Part shown: positions 50,950 through 60,523 of the stretch, in pieces
Layout: each line of letters opens with the position of its first letter
Numbering within the stretch: position 1 is the first letter of the stretch
From: Prauserella_A sp040635515
GTDB lineage: Bacteria; Actinomycetota; Actinomycetes; Mycobacteriales; Pseudonocardiaceae
DNA: 64,000 bases
NCBI GenBank assembly: GCA_040635515.1
Contig: JBEYHY010000004.1
Span: 496,001-560,000, forward strand
Reading direction: 5' to 3'
Notes under the pieces: model-generated
What the model saw: only the letters and a program-made list of their open reading frames with translations
Databases searched by the model: none
Told to the model about the DNA's origin: nothing
Made by a program: the position numbers and the translations under genes

Positions 50950-52446
50950 TTGGCTATCCAGGAGCAGACACTGCACGGCTTCGTGCAGAACCTGCTGAAC
51001 GACGCGACCGCACGCGCCGACTTCATCGCGGACCCCGAGAGCGCACTCTCGGGCGCCGGTCTCGGGGACATCACCGCGCTTGACGTCAGCGAGGTCCTCC
51101 CGCTCGTGACCGAGTACGGCAGCGCGGAAGGCGTCGGTTCGCTGGCTTCCGGCCTCGGAGACCTCTCGCTCGACGGCGACACCCTCGACGGTGCCATCGC
51201 CCAGCTCAAGGGCGTTGCCGACGCGGCGAGCCAGGCCAGGTCGGAGACGCTGCTCGACGACGCGACGAACCTCGGCACCGCCGACTTCGACACCACCACG
51301 ACGGATGGTGCCTTCACCGGCACCGGCCACGTGATCAACGACCAGGCCGCCGCGCTCGGCTCGGTCACCGCGGGCGAGCAGGGCGGTGCCTTCGACTCGG
51401 CCTTCGCCAGCGACTTCGGCAACGTCGCGGGTGTCGGACAGGCCGGCCTCGACGGTGCGACCGGCGCGCTCGGCTGGGGAAGTGCGTTCGGCGCGGGCGA
51501 GACCACCGGTCAGCTCGGCACCGAGGGCCTGAACCTCGGCACCAGCAACGAGTCCGTTCTCGGTGACGTCACCGCCGTCGGTGGCAGCGGGCTGGACAGC
51601 TCCACCGGTGGTGCGGCGCGGCTCGACAACGACGTGCTCGCCGGCGGCGGCGTTGCCGACGTCAGCCCCGAGTCCGTCACGGGCGACCTCGCTTTCGACA
51701 CCGCTCAGGGCGAGTTCGGCGCGTTCGGCGCCGCCAGCCCCCACGGTGTCGCCTCCGGCGCGATGCTGGGCGACGAGACTCTCGGTGTCGAGACGAGCGG
51801 CGCAGGCGGCGTCGACGCCGTGGCCGCGGGCGGTTCGCTGTACTCGCCGTTCGGCACCTACGGGGTCGAGCTCGACGGCACGCCAGCCGCGCCCGAGGTC
51901 CCCGACCTCTACACCACGGGTGACCTCGCCGGTGTCTTCGACTCGGAGACCATCGGCCGCGGTAGCGAGGCCGCCGCCAGCACGCTGGCCACCTACATGA
52001 CCGCCGACGAGGCCGCGTTCAACGGTCTTGTCCCCTCGGAGGTTTCCGAGGCGCAGTACGTCGACTCGCTGCCGACCGAGGCTCCGGTTCCGGCCGTCGC
52101 CCCCGTGCACACGCCGGAGCACCTGCCGAGCGACCCGACGGCCGCCGTCACCGAGGTCGCGGGCAACCTGCCGGTCAACGCGGACCTGCCCGCCGACATC
52201 CCGGCCGACGTGCCGTCGAACCTGCCGGTGGACCTGCCCTCGGATCTCGACTCGGCGCTGCCGGAACTGCCCGTAGCCAACCCGCTGCCGGAAACCCCCG
52301 ATGTGCGGGACGACCTCGGCGGCGCGCTACACGACAGCCCGGTCTCCGACGTCGTGGACGGCAGCCCGCTCGGTGACCTTCCGCAGCCGGACCTCAACGC
52401 GCCCGTCGACGCTCCCGGTGTCGGCGACCTGCCGCTTGGCCACTGA
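50950..52446 (+). CDS. IniB N-terminal domain protein, Ala/Gly/Asp-rich
   Basis: 498 residues. Residues 1-55 form the IniB N-terminal domain (LHGFVQNLLNDATARADFIADPESALSGAGLGDITA split over 35 residues). The rest is low-complexity, rich in Gly, Ala, Asp, Ser and Thr, with a Pro/Asp/Leu repeat tail (LPADIPADVPSNLPVDLPSDL region, about 410-440). Very acidic and lacking basic residues; no signal peptide. In Mycobacterium iniB is the first gene of the isoniazid-inducible iniBAC operon, which responds to cell-envelope stress. Start is TTG with AAGGAG seven bases upstream. A terminator separates it from the GTPase genes. Confidence 0.87.
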   Translation: MAIQEQTLHGFVQNLLNDATARADFIADPESALSGAGLGDITALDVSEVLPLVTEYGSAEGVGSLASGLGDLSLDGDTLDGAIAQLKGVADAASQARSETLLDDATNLGTADFDTTTTDGAFTGTGHVINDQAAALGSVTAGEQGGAFDSAFASDFGNVAGVGQAGLDGATGALGWGSAFGAGETTGQLGTEGLNLGTSNESVLGDVTAVGGSGLDSSTGGAARLDNDVLAGGGVADVSPESVTGDLAFDTAQGEFGAFGAASPHGVASGAMLGDETLGVETSGAGGVDAVAAGGSLYSPFGTYGVELDGTPAAPEVPDLYTTGDLAGVFDSETIGRGSEAAASTLATYMTADEAAFNGLVPSEVSEAQYVDSLPTEAPVPAVAPVHTPEHLPSDPTAAVTEVAGNLPVNADLPADIPADVPSNLPVDLPSDLDSALPELPVANPLPETPDVRDDLGGALHDSPVSDVVDGSPLGDLPQPDLNAPVDAPGVGDLPLGH

Positions 52447-52472
52447 TAACCGGTTGATCTCGGAGCGATAAC

Positions 52473-52505
52473 AGGCTGGGCTCGTGAATATCACGAGCCC
52501 AGCCT
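52473..52505 (+). terminator. Terminator or attenuator between the iniB-like gene and the dynamin genes
   Basis: A perfect 15-bp stem (AGGCTGGGCTCGTGA and complement) with an ATA loop, 26 bases after the iniB-like stop and 36 bases before the GTPase start. Partial read-through would make IniB abundant and the GTPases scarce. Confidence 0.85.
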
Positions 52506-52541
52506 TCGTTGCGGAGAGTGAGCGAGGCACACTGTCCGTCG

Positions 52542-54335
52542 ATGAAAACGCCGTGCATCGATCTCCTGGATGAGGCCATCCAGGCATGTGTCACGCACGA
52601 ACGGCAGGACCTGGCCGGGCGACTCACCGCTCGCCGCGCCGAACTGTCCGGCCCGACCGTGCGTGCCCTTGTCGTCGGTGAATCGGGCAAGGGCAAGAGT
52701 CAGCTCATCAACGGACTTCTCAACGCCCCCGTGTGCGCGGTGGGCGACGATGTCACGACAGCGGTGCCCGCCGTGATCAGACACGCGGAGAAACCGGCCG
52801 CCAACCTCGTTCCGTCGGGGCAGGCACCAGCCATCGAAGGACCGGCCGGATCGGCGACCGAGATCGAATCCGCCACGGCGCTCGCCAACAGGGCCGCCGA
52901 CGTCGCCAGGGTCGACATCGGCCTGCCGAGGGCGTTGCTGCGTACCGGCCTCACGCTCGTCGACACCCCGCCTTTCGGGCCATCGGCGGCCCGGCACGCC
53001 GCGAACACACTCGCCGCGCTCCCCCAGGCGGATGCCGTTCTGCTGGTCACCGATGCGACAAGGGAACTGAGCGCAACCGAGATCGAACTGCTCGGCGCCG
53101 TGCTGCGCTCCTGCCCCACCGTGATGGTCGTGCTCACCAAGATCGATCTCGTTCCCGATTGGCGGGCCGTCGCGGAACGGAACAAGGCACGGCTCGCCCG
53201 GGATGGGCTTCCCTCGGCCGTCCTGCCCGTTTCGGCGTCGCTGCGGCTCGCGGCGGCGCGCACGGGGGATGCGAAACTCAACGAGGAATCGGGTTACGGC
53301 GCACTCGTCCGCTACCTGCACCAGGACTTGATGGGGCACGTCGAACTGCTGCGAAGGCGTTCGGTCGCCGCGCTGATCGACGGCACCGTTCGGCAACTCG
53401 CCGTCCCGCTGCGGCACACGCTCGAAGAGCTGCGGCAGGGAAGTACCGAGGAACTGACGGCGAGGTGGAGGGCCGCGGGCCGCAAAGCGGAGGAGTTGCA
53501 GCGGGAGGCCGCGCGCTGGCAGACGGTGCTCGCCGACGAGGTCGCCGATCTGACCGCCGACCTCGATTTCGATCTACGTGAGCGAACGCGGCAGATTCTG
53601 CGGGAGGCCGACGAGTACTTCGACGTCGCGGATCCCGCCAAGGACTGGGACGAATTCGGTGACTGGCTGAGGGTCAACCTGACGTCGGTCGCCGAGACGA
53701 ATTCGGCGTGGCTGCTCGACCGGTTCGAGTGGATCGCGCGCAAACTCGCGAGACAGGTGGCTCCCCGCGCGGACGCGATCCCGGAATCGTTGCTGGCCGG
53801 TGGTCCTCGTGACCATGTCGGCAGTCTTCGGATGCCCAATGTGGAGCGTTTCGGCCTCGGGCAGAAGTTGTTCGTCGGCATGCGCGGTTCCTACAGTGGA
53901 TTGCTGATGTTCGGATTGGCGACGACACTGGCCGGCATGCCGTTGATCAACCCGATCTCGCTCGGCGCCGGTGCCGCCTTCGGCGCGAAAAGCGTGTTCG
54001 AGGAACGCGGCAACCGGCTCAAACGCAGGCAGGCGACGGCAAAGACGACCGCACACCGTTACGTCGACGATTTCTTCCTGACCTACGGCAAGGAAAGCAA
54101 GGACACGGTCAGGAAGATCCATCGCGAGCTGCGGGACCGGTGCACGGCGCTCGCGCAGGATCTGCGGACGGAGATCACCGAGACGGCGCAGCGGATCAAG
54201 CAGGTGATCGACACCGAGACGACGGAGCGGGGCAACAAGGCCCGCGAGGCCACGCGCGGGCTTGAGGAACTCGATCTCCTGCACCGCAGGGCAAGGGCAC
54301 TTGCCCCGGCCGCCGCGCGAGGGCTCACGGCGTGA
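52542..54335 (+). CDS. Dynamin-family GTPase (IniA-like)
   Basis: 597 residues. An N-terminal GTPase has P-loop GESGKGKS (46-53), a G3 element DTPPFG (from 141) and G4 TKID (199-202). A long helical stalk follows, with a hydrophobic stretch near 455-490 (YSGLLMFGLATTLAGMPLIN, GAGAAFGAK) that could dip into membrane, as in bacterial dynamin-like proteins. Mycobacterial IniA is a membrane-fission GTPase needed for tolerance to wall-acting drugs. The downstream IniC-like gene starts within its stop (GTGA). Confidence 0.87.
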   Translation: MKTPCIDLLDEAIQACVTHERQDLAGRLTARRAELSGPTVRALVVGESGKGKSQLINGLLNAPVCAVGDDVTTAVPAVIRHAEKPAANLVPSGQAPAIEGPAGSATEIESATALANRAADVARVDIGLPRALLRTGLTLVDTPPFGPSAARHAANTLAALPQADAVLLVTDATRELSATEIELLGAVLRSCPTVMVVLTKIDLVPDWRAVAERNKARLARDGLPSAVLPVSASLRLAAARTGDAKLNEESGYGALVRYLHQDLMGHVELLRRRSVAALIDGTVRQLAVPLRHTLEELRQGSTEELTARWRAAGRKAEELQREAARWQTVLADEVADLTADLDFDLRERTRQILREADEYFDVADPAKDWDEFGDWLRVNLTSVAETNSAWLLDRFEWIARKLARQVAPRADAIPESLLAGGPRDHVGSLRMPNVERFGLGQKLFVGMRGSYSGLLMFGLATTLAGMPLINPISLGAGAAFGAKSVFEERGNRLKRRQATAKTTAHRYVDDFFLTYGKESKDTVRKIHRELRDRCTALAQDLRTEITETAQRIKQVIDTETTERGNKAREATRGLEELDLLHRRARALAPAAARGLTA

Positions 54336-55594
54336 CGATCGCCGACCTGACCTGGTCGTTGCTCGATCAGGCACTGGAAGCCTACGCCGACAGTCCACGT
54401 GCGACACAGTGGTTGCGGAGGCAGAAGGCGAGATTCGGCGAACCGGTCAGACTCGTCGTCGCGGGACCGCGAGGCAGCGGGCGATCGACGCTCATCAACG
54501 CGATCGCCGGTGAGGAGATCGTGCGATCGGATGCGAGGGGGCCTGCCTGGTACCACATTCCGGCGACCCGGTCCCAGCCCGAGCTGACCCTCGTCGACGC
54601 ACCACCCATCGAGGAAACGGGGCCCGCGGAGAACGTCTGCATGGAAGCCGACGGAGTCCTGTACCTGATCGGTCACCCGCACAACGCCGATCTGTCCTTT
54701 CCGCGGACGCTCGCCGACCATCCGGTCGCGAGGGAAGCGCCCGTCAACTCGCTGATCGTGCTCTCCCGCGCGGACGAACTCGGTGGAGGCAGGGTCGATT
54801 CGGTCGTCTCGGCAAGGCAGGTGGCGCGGAGGTACCGGAAGAACGCGGAGTTCACCGGGCTGTGCCAGGACATCGTCGCCGTCGCGGGACTCGTCGCGAG
54901 CGCGGCGAGAACCATGCGTGACTCCGAGTTCGACATGCTCGCCGCCCTGGCCTCGGTTCCCAAGGTCGAACTCGAACCCCTGCTGCTTTCGGCTGAGCGG
55001 TTCATGGGCGAACCCGCGCGGGAACAACTGCTCGCGAGATTCGGCCTCTTCGGTATCAGGCTCGCCACGACTCTCCTGCGTGGCGGCGCCGATTCGCGTC
55101 AGGCATTGGCGAGCCAGCTCGTCAAACGGTGCGGGCTGAGCGAGCTCAAGGAGTCGATCACGGCCAACTTCACGGAGCGGGCCGACGTACTCAAGGCGCG
55201 ATCCGCGCTGATCGGGCTCGAAGTGGTGCTGCGCATGGAACCGCGGCCCGCCGCGGGCGCGCTGGTCGCCGGGTTGGAAAGGACACTCGCCAACGCGCAC
55301 GAATTCCAGGAGCTGCGGTTGCTGGCCGCGTTGCGGACGGGGAGGGCTTCGCTTCCCCCTGAACTGAGGGAGGAGGCGCTGCGGCTCATCGGCGGCTACG
55401 GGACGTCGATGGCGGCGAGGCTCGGCGTCGACGCGGACGAGGCCGCGCTGAGGGATACCGCCATCCGCGCACTGCGGCTGTGGCAGGAGTATGCCGAGAA
55501 CCCCGTTCTCGGGGCCGCCGAGCGCAGGGCCGCCTCGGTCGTCGTCCGAAGCTGCGAGGCAATGTCCACGGGGGCGGCGGCGGGGGGCCGGTAG
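54332..55594 (+). CDS. IniC-like dynamin partner with degenerate GTP-binding motifs
   Basis: 420 residues. The P-loop reads GPRGSGRS (45-52): the invariant Lys is Arg51. The G4 region is LSRADEL, not NKxD or TKxD, and the G3 region LVDAPP lacks the Gly. The remainder is helical, as in IniC. It may bind nucleotide weakly or act as a non-hydrolysing partner of the IniA-like protein. Coupled start GTGA at 54332. Its stop abuts the stop of the convergent PucR-type gene without a spacer. Confidence 0.82.
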   Translation: MTIADLTWSLLDQALEAYADSPRATQWLRRQKARFGEPVRLVVAGPRGSGRSTLINAIAGEEIVRSDARGPAWYHIPATRSQPELTLVDAPPIEETGPAENVCMEADGVLYLIGHPHNADLSFPRTLADHPVAREAPVNSLIVLSRADELGGGRVDSVVSARQVARRYRKNAEFTGLCQDIVAVAGLVASAARTMRDSEFDMLAALASVPKVELEPLLLSAERFMGEPAREQLLARFGLFGIRLATTLLRGGADSRQALASQLVKRCGLSELKESITANFTERADVLKARSALIGLEVVLRMEPRPAAGALVAGLERTLANAHEFQELRLLAALRTGRASLPPELREEALRLIGGYGTSMAARLGVDADEAALRDTAIRALRLWQEYAENPVLGAAERRAASVVVRSCEAMSTGAAAGGR

Positions 55595-56821
55595 TCACGT
55601 ACTCGCGCGGCCGTGGCGTCTCCTGATCGCCAGTGCGGCTCCGATGCGTTGCAGCCCAGCGGGTTCGCCGGGGTCGAGACCGGTCAGGGTGATCGTCTTG
55701 CGCAGCCGGTAGTCCACGGTGTTGGCGTGAATGTGCAGTTCGGCCGCGGTACGCCTGCGGTTCAGCCCGTTGCGCACGAAGCTCTCCAGCGTGTGGAGCA
55801 GATCGGGGTGGGCGTCGAGCGGAGCGAGTTGCCTGCTCAGTGCCTCCGCAGCCTCCGTCGGCCTGGTGAGCTGGTATTCGAGCAGCACGTCGTCGAGCTG
55901 GTAGAGGCCAGGGCCCTTGCCGAAGGTCTTGGCCAGTTCGAGTACCTCCCGCGTCTGCCGCACCTGCACCGCGACCTCGGCGGGAGGTGCGACGGCGAAA
56001 GCGGCGATGATGTCGACGCCTGCCGCGGCACGCATGCGGGAAACGAGTCCGGCCGGTGAGGTGGCCTCGTCGGCGGCGGGGACGAGGACGGTTCCGCCCG
56101 CGGTGTCGAGCAACGAGAGGGTCGCCGCGTCCGCGTACTGTTCCAGCTCGCGCTGCACCCTGTGCAGTTTGCGCCTGATGGCGATGGCCGTGCTGACCGT
56201 GGGGTCGAGTTCGTCCCTGTGCGGAGCCAGCTCGATGGTCAGCACGAGGTACTGCTCCGGCAGCGTGATATCGGCCCTGCGCGCCGCTTCCTCAGCCGGA
56301 TCGCCCCGCAGCAGCGTCGCGAGCAGTACGTGCTTGGTGTCCTGGTCGTGGGTCGAAATCCGCCTGCGTTCTTCGAGGTACGCGGTCGCCACGGCGCCGG
56401 TCACGCGCTGCACGTGGCCGAGTACCAGTTCGGTGCACGCCAGCACGTGCGGAAGGTCGTCGGTCGTCGCGCTCGCCGTCATCGCCTTCCACGCGCCGAT
56501 CATGCCGAGGCCGTAGGCGTGGAGCACCGCCTGCAGCGGCATTCCCTCGTCGGCTCGTCGCGCCGCCGATTCGGTGATCGGTCCGGCCAACGCCGATGGT
56601 GTCGGCAGTTCGCCGGAGCGCAGCACCTCCGCGAACACCCGCAGGTTCTCCTCGGTTGCCGCCACGATGTCGTCGGCGAGCTCGTCGATGGGGAGCTGCC
56701 GGTAGTCGGCGATGGTCGCCGCGAAGTGTTCGACAAGCTCGCGGGCCAGCGCTCCACGCCGCACCGCGAGCCAGCGGTGCAGCACCTTTCCGCCGACAGC
56801 CAGCTCATTGTGATCTATCAC
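55595..56821 (-). CDS. PucR/CdaR-type transcriptional regulator
   Basis: 408 residues. An N-terminal helical RsbR-like sensor region precedes a GGDEF-like degenerate middle domain. The PucR-type C-terminal helix-turn-helix (LLHTLESFVRNGLNRRRTAAELHIHANTVDYRLRKTITLTG region) is intact. The start is uncertain: GTG at 56821 is used, and a TTG at 56839 would add six residues. No obvious target operon is adjacent except the divergent membrane-protein gene at 56917. Confidence 0.87.
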   Translation of the reverse strand: MIDHNELAVGGKVLHRWLAVRRGALARELVEHFAATIADYRQLPIDELADDIVAATEENLRVFAEVLRSGELPTPSALAGPITESAARRADEGMPLQAVLHAYGLGMIGAWKAMTASATTDDLPHVLACTELVLGHVQRVTGAVATAYLEERRRISTHDQDTKHVLLATLLRGDPAEEAARRADITLPEQYLVLTIELAPHRDELDPTVSTAIAIRRKLHRVQRELEQYADAATLSLLDTAGGTVLVPAADEATSPAGLVSRMRAAAGVDIIAAFAVAPPAEVAVQVRQTREVLELAKTFGKGPGLYQLDDVLLEYQLTRPTEAAEALSRQLAPLDAHPDLLHTLESFVRNGLNRRRTAAELHIHANTVDYRLRKTITLTGLDPGEPAGLQRIGAALAIRRRHGRAST

Positions 56822-56916
56822 AACAAACCTGTACCACAATTACCTGAATGTCCAATAGCCAAGGCCCTCACGGTTGTCGATGATGTGTCTGGTCACATGA
56901 ATGGCGAAAGGTGTCG

Positions 56917-58422
56917 ATGAAGCTCGTCAAGTTGCTCGGACTCCCGTTCGCCTTGCCTATCGCCATGGTCGTCACCGGTGTGTTCGGTGGCATCGTGCTC
57001 AACCACGTCGCCTACATTCCCGTGCTGGTCATCGGCAGTCTGTTCACGCCGCTGGTCTTCACGGCCTCGGTGTTCGCGCGGGGGATCAGAGGCACGATCG
57101 ACGCGGATCAAGCCGAGAAGCGGCAGATCACGGAACACGGCGAACGCGCCGTGGCGCGCGTCGACGCGTTGACCCCCACCGGTACGACGTTCGGTGACAA
57201 GCACGTCACCGAACTCGAACTGACGGTGTCGCCGAGTTTCGGCCGCGCCTACCGCACCAAGACGAAGCACCCCATTCATCCCATCGCCGCGCCCGCCTTC
57301 CAGCGAGGCAAGGTGATCGTCGTCAAGCAGAGCGGGAAGTATCCGGGTGTCGTGCTCGTCGACGACGCCTCGCCCCCGGAATGGGCGGAACGTACGGAGC
57401 AGCCGTTCGAGGTCGGCGACATCGGCGCGAGCTACGAAGGAACGCCTCCCGCGCCGTCAGGCGGCGGGGATGGCCCGCTCGGCGTGCGGCGCCCCAGCCG
57501 GCTCCTTCCGACCGCCGTGTCGACACTCGTGCTGATCGCCGCCATCGGATTCCCCATCCGCACCGAGGTCGCGTACCTGCTGACCAATCCCAACCTGCTG
57601 GAAGCGGAGGAACTGGAGATCGCGACCGGTGAACTCGTCGCGGCGAACGGGACCGAGTTCACCGATGTGACCTTCGAACCGGACAGGGTGCTCGCGACGG
57701 GCAAGAACCACTCCTACCGGTACACCAACGGCAACCTGCAGGACGACGCCCTGCACGGCAGCACGGAGACCGAGGAGTACTTCGACCTCACCGAGGTCAA
57801 CATCGCGGCCATCCCCGGTTTGATCGAGCTGGCTCGCGAGCGGTACGGCGAAGGCGACCCCGAGCGTTACTCGGTGCGCCTCGACAAGGGCACCGACGGT
57901 GACGTCGAGATCTCGGTCGACGTCGGCGCGGAGGACCGGCTCATCGCCTCCGCCGACGGCACTCCCGCTCTCGCGGCGAACATGTTCGAGGTCGAAGGCG
58001 CCAGGGCCGCTTTCGACCTGCTCGTCGAGCGGATGGGCGACACGAAGGCTTACGAGATCGCCGTCGGGGCCGACTCGTTGCGAATCGAGGCGCCGACCAG
58101 CAAGGGCGCGGACACCGGCGACACGTTCGACTGGCGTAGCGGGAGGCTGGTGACCCAGGAACCGATGACGATCCAGCCGACGGCCGACGACGAGTTGTTC
58201 GACCTGGGCGACGTCGATCCCGGGGTCTTCCAGCGCATGGTGGCCGTACTCGCCGAACGCGCTTCGCACATCGAGACGCCGATCGAAGAAGCGACGTTCA
58301 CGATCGAGCGGACCGACGAAGGTCTTGAGTTGACCGGCTGGCTCAGTGACGACTACCGGACGATCTCGCTTCTGGCTAGGGCGGATGGGTCAGGGGTCAC
58401 CGTCGAGACCTCGCGGGGTTGA
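56917..58422 (+). CDS. Membrane protein of unknown function with large extracytoplasmic domain
   Basis: 501 residues. Two hydrophobic segments near the N-terminus (about 8-28 and 33-52) and one near 200-215 divide a cytoplasmic beta-rich domain (VARVDALTPTGTTF... HPIAAPAFQRGKVIVV, about 70-150) from a large acidic C-terminal domain (about 220-501). That C-terminal part resembles extracellular lipoprotein-like folds with repeated EIAVGADSLRIE-type strands. The ATG at 56917 has GAAAGG five bases upstream. I do not recognise the family. Confidence 0.75.
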   Translation: MKLVKLLGLPFALPIAMVVTGVFGGIVLNHVAYIPVLVIGSLFTPLVFTASVFARGIRGTIDADQAEKRQITEHGERAVARVDALTPTGTTFGDKHVTELELTVSPSFGRAYRTKTKHPIHPIAAPAFQRGKVIVVKQSGKYPGVVLVDDASPPEWAERTEQPFEVGDIGASYEGTPPAPSGGGDGPLGVRRPSRLLPTAVSTLVLIAAIGFPIRTEVAYLLTNPNLLEAEELEIATGELVAANGTEFTDVTFEPDRVLATGKNHSYRYTNGNLQDDALHGSTETEEYFDLTEVNIAAIPGLIELARERYGEGDPERYSVRLDKGTDGDVEISVDVGAEDRLIASADGTPALAANMFEVEGARAAFDLLVERMGDTKAYEIAVGADSLRIEAPTSKGADTGDTFDWRSGRLVTQEPMTIQPTADDELFDLGDVDPGVFQRMVAVLAERASHIETPIEEATFTIERTDEGLELTGWLSDDYRTISLLARADGSGVTVETSRG

Positions 58423-58466
58423 CGAAGGGTCTTCCGCTGTTCATCCGCCTGGGTGAAGATTCCTCG

Positions 58467-60383
58467 GTGATCTCACTACTGCGCAGGGCGACCGTCGCCA
58501 CTTCGGCCGCGATCCTCGTGGTGACCGCCGTGCCCGTTTCGGCCGAGCCGAGTGCGAACACCCACGGCGAGCGGCCCGGACCGCTCGACAGCAGAATCCA
58601 CGAGGTACAGGGAGCCACCCGGATATCGCCGCTCGCAGGCGAGATCGTACGGGTCCCCGGTGTCGTCACCGCGACGAGGACCTTCGGGTCGAGCAGGGGA
58701 TTCTGGTTGCAGGACACCGAACCCGACGACGATCCACGCACGAGCGAGGCGATCTTCGTCTTCACCGGGGCCACGTCACCTTCCGTGGCGCCCGGCGACG
58801 CGCTGACCGTGACCGGCCTGGTCAAGGAGTACTACCCCGACAATCCCGCGACGTCGAACCACCAGTCGCTCACCGAGTTGACCGATGCACAGTGGACGGT
58901 CGAGTCGAAGGGAAACCCCCTTCCCGAGCCACTGCACATCGGCCATGAGACGGTTCCCGAAGCACTGACCGCGCAACCCGGTGGCAGCATCGAAGACCTG
59001 CCATTGCGCCCGGACGAGTACGCACTCGACTTCTGGGAAGCACACGAGGGCGAGTTGGTGAGCGTCACCGATGCCAGGGTCGTCGGCCGCAGCACGGAGT
59101 ACAACGAGTTGTACGTGACGACCAAACCGGAGCAGAACCCCACCGCGCGCGGCGGTACCGCCTACCTCGGCTACGACCGCCCGAACACCGGAATCCTCAA
59201 GATCGAATCGCTGATTCCCTTCGGTCAGCGGCCCTTTCCCAAGGCCAACACCGGTGACACCGTCACGGGCCTGACCTCGGGCCCGGTCGAGTACGACAGC
59301 TTCGGCGGCTACACGCTGCTGGCGAACGTACTCGGCGAGGTCAAGGACAACGGGCTGGAGCGTGAGGTCACCAGGCCGCAACGCACCGGCGAACTCGCGG
59401 TCGCCACCTACAACGTGGAAAACCTGTCCGCCGTGGACGGACAGGAGAAATTCGAAGCCCTCGCGAGCGGGATCGTCGATCACCTCGCCTCTCCCGACAT
59501 CGTGACGCTGGAGGAGACCCAGGACGACAACGGCGCTCAGGGCAACGGAGACGGCGTCGTCGGCGCCGAGCAGACGCTGCGCAGGTTCGCCGAAGCGATC
59601 GTGGCGGCGGGAGGACCTCGTTACGAATGGCGGCAGATCGACCCAGCCGACCTCGCCGACGGCGGGCAGCCGGGCGGCAACATCAGGGTCGGCTTCCTCT
59701 TCAACCCGAAACGCGTGTCCTTTGTAGATCGAAAGGGTGGAGATGCGACGACACCCGTCGAGGTCGTCGCGGGAAGGGGCAAGCCGAGGCTCTCGGTGTC
59801 GCCGGGGCGGATCGATCCCGGCAACGCGGCATGGCTCGACAGCCGCAAACCGCTCGCCGGCGAGTTCGTTTTCGGTGGGCGGAAGGTGTTCGTCGTCGCC
59901 AACCACTTCGCGTCGAAGGGCGGTGACCAGCCCGTCCACGGCCGGTACCAGCCTCCGGCGCGGGGTTCCGAGGTGCAACGCGTCGAGCAGGCGAAGGCGG
60001 TGAGAGCCTTTGTGGACGATGTGCTCGCCGCCGACGCGAGCGCCAACGTCGTCGTCGCAGGCGACCTCAACGACTACCCGTTCTCGCCCGCCGTGCGCAC
60101 GCTCACCGAAGGCGGTGCGCTGGCGGCGCTGATCGACACGCTGCCGGAACACGAGCGGTACAGCTACGTCTTCGAAGGCAATTCGCAGGTCCTCGATCAC
60201 GTGCTCGTCTCGAGAGGACCGCTCGGCGTCGACTACGACGTGGTACACATCAACGCAGAGTTCGCCGAGCAGGCGAGCGACCACGATCCGCAGGTCGTGC
60301 GCTTTCTCCCCGCCTCCGGCAATCACAAGGTCGACGCCCTGCACCTGCTACTGGACAAACTGGAACGGTTGTTCGGCGGGTGA
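58467..60383 (+). CDS. Secreted endonuclease/exonuclease/phosphatase-fold protein (ExeM/NucH-like)
   Basis: 638 residues. The GTG at 58467 gives a signal peptide (LLRRATVATSAAILVVTAV, cleavage near VSA). An N-terminal OB-like domain (GEIVRVPGVVTATRTF...RGFWLQD, about 40-230) is followed by an EEP nuclease domain (about 310-625) with AVATYNVENLS, the catalytic Glu in VTLEETQ, AGDLNDYP and a final SDHDPQVVRF. All EEP motifs are present. It is probably an extracellular DNase. A TTG at 58419 overlapping the previous stop is an alternative start. Confidence 0.87.
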   Translation: MISLLRRATVATSAAILVVTAVPVSAEPSANTHGERPGPLDSRIHEVQGATRISPLAGEIVRVPGVVTATRTFGSSRGFWLQDTEPDDDPRTSEAIFVFTGATSPSVAPGDALTVTGLVKEYYPDNPATSNHQSLTELTDAQWTVESKGNPLPEPLHIGHETVPEALTAQPGGSIEDLPLRPDEYALDFWEAHEGELVSVTDARVVGRSTEYNELYVTTKPEQNPTARGGTAYLGYDRPNTGILKIESLIPFGQRPFPKANTGDTVTGLTSGPVEYDSFGGYTLLANVLGEVKDNGLEREVTRPQRTGELAVATYNVENLSAVDGQEKFEALASGIVDHLASPDIVTLEETQDDNGAQGNGDGVVGAEQTLRRFAEAIVAAGGPRYEWRQIDPADLADGGQPGGNIRVGFLFNPKRVSFVDRKGGDATTPVEVVAGRGKPRLSVSPGRIDPGNAAWLDSRKPLAGEFVFGGRKVFVVANHFASKGGDQPVHGRYQPPARGSEVQRVEQAKAVRAFVDDVLAADASANVVVAGDLNDYPFSPAVRTLTEGGALAALIDTLPEHERYSYVFEGNSQVLDHVLVSRGPLGVDYDVVHINAEFAEQASDHDPQVVRFLPASGNHKVDALHLLLDKLERLFGG

Positions 60384-60389
60384 GAGGGT

Positions 60390-60427
60390 GGTTCACCGCC
60401 GTCCCTGCTCGTGGACGGCGGTGAACC
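60390..60427. terminator. Bidirectional terminator between the nuclease gene and the FtsK module
   Basis: A perfect 15-bp stem (GGTTCACCGCCGTCC and complement) with an 8-base loop, 6 bases after the nuclease stop and facing the convergent 121-residue gene. Confidence 0.88.
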
Positions 60428-60523
60428 GGTCTGTGATCATGCCGGTACCGGCTCGAGCGCGCACGTCGTGGCCACGAGGGCCGCACCAGCGGAAATGAAC
60501 CCGGCTACTGGCCGGATACGGGT

